NCBI GenBank assembly: GCA_026545765.1
Contig: CM048840.1
Span: 15,628,765 to 15,692,764 of the forward strand
DNA: 64,000 nt
Source: Plantago major
Lineage: Eukaryota > Streptophyta > Magnoliopsida > Lamiales > Plantaginaceae
Direction of reading: 5' to 3'
Position numbers and translations under genes: made by a program. Under the pieces are notes generated by a model that was not told the origin of the DNA, did not search any database, and worked only from the letters and a program-made list of their open reading frames with translations. Positions 59,281 through 64,000 of this stretch are shown here, piece by piece (the stretch's first letter is position 1; every line of letters begins with the position of its first letter).

Positions 59281-59911
59281 ATGGCGGAAGTGATGTCCAT
59301 GGAAGATGTTCGTGCAACCGCCGAGCATCTCAACATCGACCTTTCCTCTCTCGATCTCGATTCCGTTCGCTTGCCTCCCGGTGAAGACATGGGAATCGTC
59401 AGGTAATGTTGAAATGTTCATTAATTGATGTGCCGCAATTGATATTTACGTCTGTTTTAGACTGTTGAAGTAGCTGATTGTATGTTGTATGGTGTTGTTG
59501 TGATGAGGATTCGAGAGAGATGTTTGTGCGTTTGATATTAATGCAGTTTTGGACTGTTTAAGTAGCTGATTGTATGTTGTATGGTGTAGTGATGATGAGG
59601 ATTTGAGAGCGGAGGAGGCGTTGGATTTTGAGGAAGGTTTCGGGAACATAATCGTGGTGGATAATTTGCCAGTTGTGCCCAAGGAAAAGTTTGAAAAATT
59701 GGAAGGTGTTGTTCGGAAAATTTATGGTCAGATTGGTGTTATTAAGGAGGATGGGCTATGGATGCCGGTTGATCCTGAATCCCAGAAGACGTTGGGATAC
59801 TGTTTCATTGAGTATAACACTCCTCAGGTACCTATCAGAGTTTAATAGTGTAATTTCTGCCTGTTTCTTATGCCATGGTATTGTAGAAGTGTCGTTAAAC
59901 GTTTATCAGCT

Positions 59912-59957
<46 letters not shown>

Positions 59958-62900
59958 GTTTACTTTTCATGGTGATAGTGTTCAATTCTACAATCTTAAC
60001 TATTCAAATGTAGTGTTCTTTTGTGCTAGTACGTGGTATAAAGCTGTGAATAGATTGAATATACAGAGTGCATCTTCATCGTTCTCCAGGCTTGCCAGTA
60101 TCAAAATGGTGTTAAGAGTGGTCTTCAGTATTATTAGGCGAACTGTTCATTCTGGAGAAGGTATTATAGGTTTAAAGATAAAACTGTCATATAATGAAAA
60201 CGGAAAGCTACGCTAATCTAAAGTCTTGTTGTCTAATATGAAGGGCTTTTTTTAATCGCGTGGTTAGTGATTTGGATCCTGCTTGACTCTACAGGAAGCT
60301 GAATTAGCTAGGGAGAAGACGCATGGATACAGATTGGATAGATCACACATATTTGCTGTGAACTTATTTGACGACATCGAGAAGTTCATGAAAGTCCCAG
60401 AGGAATGGGCACCTCCAGAATCGAAGCCTTATGTTCCAGGGGTTTGTTCTTCTCTCCCTTACCTATCCACCCCCCACGCGCACATACATTTATCACCCGG
60501 AGAATTAGATAGCTTGAAAACAAAGCCCTTATTTTTGTAAAATATTGCTATGTTCTTATATTAACTTTTTATTTCCATTCAGGAAAACTTGCAAAAATGG
60601 CTAACTGATGAGAAAGCCAGAGATCAGTTTGTTATACGTCATTTCCAAGACACTGAGGTGTTATGGAATGATGCAAGGCAGGCAAAGCCTGAGCTTGTTT
60701 ACAAACGCCAAGTGAGTTTACCTTCCTCCTTTCTTTGTTAGTTGGGTATCTGAGAAAATGTGTGCACTTATTTATGCCCCGATTTATGTTTTCCTTGACT
60801 CGCTAGAGCTGTAATTCCTGTCATTTGTGTTGATTCTGCTATCATACTTCTCTTGAACATATACTTGGACCATGGTGTTTGGATCTAATATATTGTGTCC
60901 CAACTTTGTGCAGCACTGGACAGAAAGTTATGTCCAATGGTCTCCACTGGGGACTTACCTGGCCACAGTACACAGGCAGGGTGCTGCAGTTTGGGGTGGT
61001 GCAACTACTTTCAACCGCCTGATGCGTTATGCCCATCCAATGGTTATCTTGTTTAGCTTGTGTGTTCAATGAATAATGATGACTACTTTTCTTGGTAGTA
61101 TTAGCTTGAATTGTGTATGCACGTGGCAGGTTAAATTGATTGATTTCTCCCCCGGTGAGAAATTTCTGGTTACTTACAGCAGCCATGAGCCCAGCAATCC
61201 TCGAGATACCCATGTAATATTCTTGTTCTGATTTAAAAAGTTTCAGTATCTTGTGATTTTTTTTTTTAATTGTGATGTTTTCCTCCACAGAGGGTTGTCA
61301 TAAATATTTTTGACGTGAGAACTGGAAAAGTTATGAGAGATTTCAAGGGTAGTGCGGATGAGTTCGCGATAGGAGGGACTGGAGGTGTTGGGGGTGTATC
61401 GTGGCCAGTATTCAGGTGAGTCTTGATTGTGTTGTTATCCCCACCGTTTACTCTCTTACACTTAGGCAGCATTCCACTTGATGAAGATCAGAAGACATTT
61501 GTAATGTATTAATATATCTATGCTTTCAGGTGGGGTGGTGGAAAGGATGACAAGTACTTCGCCAGAATAGGAAGGAATGCTGTTTCAGTTTATGAGACTG
61601 AAACCTTCGCTCTTATTGACAAGAAATCGTTAAAGGTTGAGAATGTGGTAGATTTCAATTGGTCACCTACTGATCCTATTCTTGCCCTTTTTGTTCCTGA
61701 ACTGGGTGGAGGAAACCAACCTGCACGTGTAAGTTCAGAAACTTCCAGTGATGTTTTTACTTTTTGACTCTCTGGAGACCAATGTATTGCATCAGCTTAT
61801 ACTATGCTTACTTACCATCAATAGGTGAGTCTTGTGCAAATCCCTAGCAAAGTGGAACTAAGGCAGAAGAATCTCTTTAGTGTTAGTGATTGCAAAATGT
61901 ACTGGCAAAGCAATGGGGATTACCTTGCTGTTAAAGTTGACCGCTACACAAAAACTAAGAAGAGCACATATACAGGCTTTGAGCTTTTCAGAATAAAAGA
62001 ACGGGATATTCCAATTGAGGTCCTCGAGCTTGAAAATAAGAACGATAAGATTATTGCATTTGCTTGGGAGCCTAAGGGCCATAGGTTTGCAGTTATCCAT
62101 GGTGATAATCCAAGGCCGGATGTGAGCTTCTATACAATGCGCAGTGGTATCCATGCTGGTCGTGTCTCGAAGCTCACAACATTGAAGGGCAAGCAGGCAA
62201 ATGCTCTTTTCTGGTCGCCAACAGGTCGCTTTATTATACTGGCTGGATTGAAGAACTTCAACGGTCAGTTGGAGTTCTATAATGTTGATGAGCTTGAGAC
62301 CATGGCTGCTGGTGAGCATTTCATGGCAACCGATGTTGAATGGGATCCTACCGGAAGGTAAATTGCTCAATTATCATCTATTCATTTGAAATGCAGGATC
62401 TTACTCCACTTGATGATTGTATCTCAGAGCAATTTGCTTTTACTTGTCCAAAATTTTCTGTTTCTTTTGTTATATATGTACCTATTATGCATCATATAAC
62501 TAAATGTGAGTTTTTCTATTGTTTAAATCGGAATGGTTGCATGCTTCCGCTTTCACCCTAATGGAAGCACAAATAGAATCCAAGGAATTTATAATATTCA
62601 ACAATTTTGTGAAACAGACTTGATTTTGATTTTCTTTTTCCTGTTTTGGGACCTAACTGTTGCTTGTGACAGGTATGTCGTCACAGCTGTTACATCTGTT
62701 CATGAGATGGAGAATGGATTTAATGTGTGGTCCTTCCATGGCAAGCTTCTTTATAGAATTCCGAAAGATCATTTCTACCAAGTAAGTTGTTCCTGCTTAG
62801 ACTGTAGTGATAATGATGAGTAAATTTGTAGAGGGCCATCCTTAAATGTTGAAGACACTCTAATAGGATACACCACTCTGGAAATTTTTTATATCCAACT

Positions 62901-63364
62901 GCCCCCCAAGTGGTGTTCCATAATTTCTTTTGAAGCTTTGGGTTTTGCTGAGTTGACAAATTACAATGGTTGGAGCTTATATTTCCTAATTCTAATTGCA
63001 ATTTCTGTTTTCTGATTTTTTAAACATTTAGTTCTTATGGCGCCCAAGGCCCGCATCTTTCTTGACCGCGGAGAAGGAAGAAGAGATTGCCAAAAACCTG
63101 AAGAAGTACAGCAAAAAGTATGAAGCTGAGGATCAAGATGTTTCCTTACTTCTGAGCGAACAAGAACGTGAGAAAAGGAAGATGTTGAAGGATGAATGGG
63201 AGAGATGGGTCAGTGAATGGAAGCTTCTGCAGGAAGAAGAAAAACTGGAAAGACAGAAGCTACGTGATGGGGAGGAAAGTGACGAGGAAGAGGAATACGA
63301 GGCTAAAGAAGTCGAAATGGAGGAGTTATTGGATGTTACAGAAGAGGTAATTTCGTTTGACTAG
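59281..63364 (+). CDS. TIF3B1: Translation initiation factor eIF3 subunit B
   Basis: Eleven exons: 59281-59402, 59590-59827, 60295-60441, 60583-60711, 60914-61042, 61130-61213, 61291-61415, 61530-61728, 61825-62357, 62673-62781, 63032-63364; 2148 nt, 715 aa, phases agree; Arabidopsis eIF3B is about 712 aa. It is a core scaffold of eIF3 that binds the 40S ribosome in the cytosol. Domains: acidic N-terminus, RRM (NIIVVDNLPVVPKEKFEKLE, GYCFIEYNTPQEAELA), then a WD40-like nine-bladed propeller (YVQWSPLGTYLATVHRQGAA, DFSPGEKFLVTY, FAWEPKGHRFAVIHGD, FWSPTGRFIILAGL, VEWDPTGRYVVTAVTS) and a charged C-terminal helix region (FLWRPRPASFLTAEKEEEIA onward) that binds other subunits. The gene ends at ..TEEVISFD. 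A GA microsatellite lies in intron 2. Confidence 0.96.
59915..59953. repeat. (GA)n microsatellite in eIF3B intron 2
   Basis: An almost perfect run of about 19 GA dinucleotides following GCTAATT. Confidence 0.95.
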
Positions 63365-64000
63365 TTTGAAGAATACTTGATGAACCTCAGTGGATGTGTA
63401 AGGGCTCCATTGTTTTGACCTTTGAGATTTTTGTGCTATAGGGAGGAAGTTTAAAATACCTTTCAATCCTTTTTGGTGGGTTAAAAGTCATTGCCTGCTT
63501 TTTAATTAGACATTGTTAATGTTGTTTCTATACTTGTTAAATTGGTTTTGTAGAAATTCTTCCTTATGTTGTCTTTTAGTTATGCAAACTCAACCCTCTG
63601 CCCCCATCCTCTCATTTATACATGCTTTGTGACTTCATGGAATACCCATTGGTGTTTCGGAGTATGGTTAAAAAATAAATTGTTGAATATCACTTGGGGG
63701 TCTTTTACACCAAGGTAGTGTTTGGTAAGTGGTACGAAGTGGGTGTTTCACGGTCTTTAAAGACAAATACCCCCTAAACCCCTCTGTTTTCTTGTTTGGT
63801 GGAGTATAGGAAGTATTATTATGTAGTACTAGTAGTATGGTATTGTCAACCCTTCACCAACTCTTTCGCTCAAATACTGCGGTGTGTTAATTGTCCAAAT
63901 GGATTATTGAAGGTTCTGTAACCCCTTTTAACCCAATTTTCCTACCACATGATATATATCCATAATCAAACATAATTTTCCTAAAACCCAAATATTTATC
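63365..64000. other. eIF3B 3' UTR and downstream spacer
   Basis: AT-rich; no gene recognised. The sequence from about 63714 (TAGTGTTTGGTAAGTGGTAC..) has the look of a dispersed repeat end but no partner was found inside the window. Confidence 0.35.

Overview
This is nuclear DNA from a flowering plant, almost certainly a eudicot. The host genes are interrupted by spliceosomal introns and encode plant proteins (COX10, an NDUFAF3-type assembly factor, CHMP7, ADP-glucose phosphorylase, a BPG2-type GTPase, eIF3B). The spacers are AT-rich and full of plant transposons: Tat-like Ty3/gypsy, Stowaway and Harbinger-like MITEs, Helitrons and a tRNA-derived SINE. I cannot name the species.

Layout. 1-~9690 is the 3' part of a large Tat-lineage LTR retrotransposon fossil: pol, a long 3' region with an antisense gene and tandem repeats, and one LTR. 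10785-19953 (minus) holds five exons of an alpha/beta hydrolase. Its third visible intron is swollen by a ~5.9 kb Helitron that itself contains younger insertions and an internal duplication. ~20050-29555 is a pyrimidine-rich array of five diverged long repeat units carrying MITE and Helitron-like insertions, ending at a fragment of an mTERF gene. 30676-33121 (minus) is a decayed cellulose synthase-like (CslE-type) pseudogene. 34602-36710 is a compact, young, non-autonomous LTR element with matching target duplications.

From 37.3 kb the window becomes gene-rich: COX10 (+, 7 exons), an NDUFAF3 homologue (+, 5 exons), CHMP7 (+, one exon), ADP-glucose phosphorylase (+, 3 exons), BPG2 (-, 4 exons) and eIF3B (+, 11 exons). 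Exon phases were checked by adding exon lengths and reading across the junctions. COX10 (438 aa), NDUFAF3-like (170 aa), ADP-glucose phosphorylase (337 aa), BPG2 (648 aa) and eIF3B (715 aa) all stay open from ATG to stop.

The genes do not form an operon. Two neighbours (COX10 and the NDUFAF3 homologue) both build respiratory-chain complexes in mitochondria, and BPG2 and eIF3B both serve translation (chloroplast and cytosol). I found no clearly new biological system. The most unusual items are the five-unit pyrimidine-rich array, the Helitron inside a host intron, two GC-AG introns (one splitting the catalytic serine codon of the hydrolase), and the antisense gene with hairpin-bearing repeats in the Tat element.
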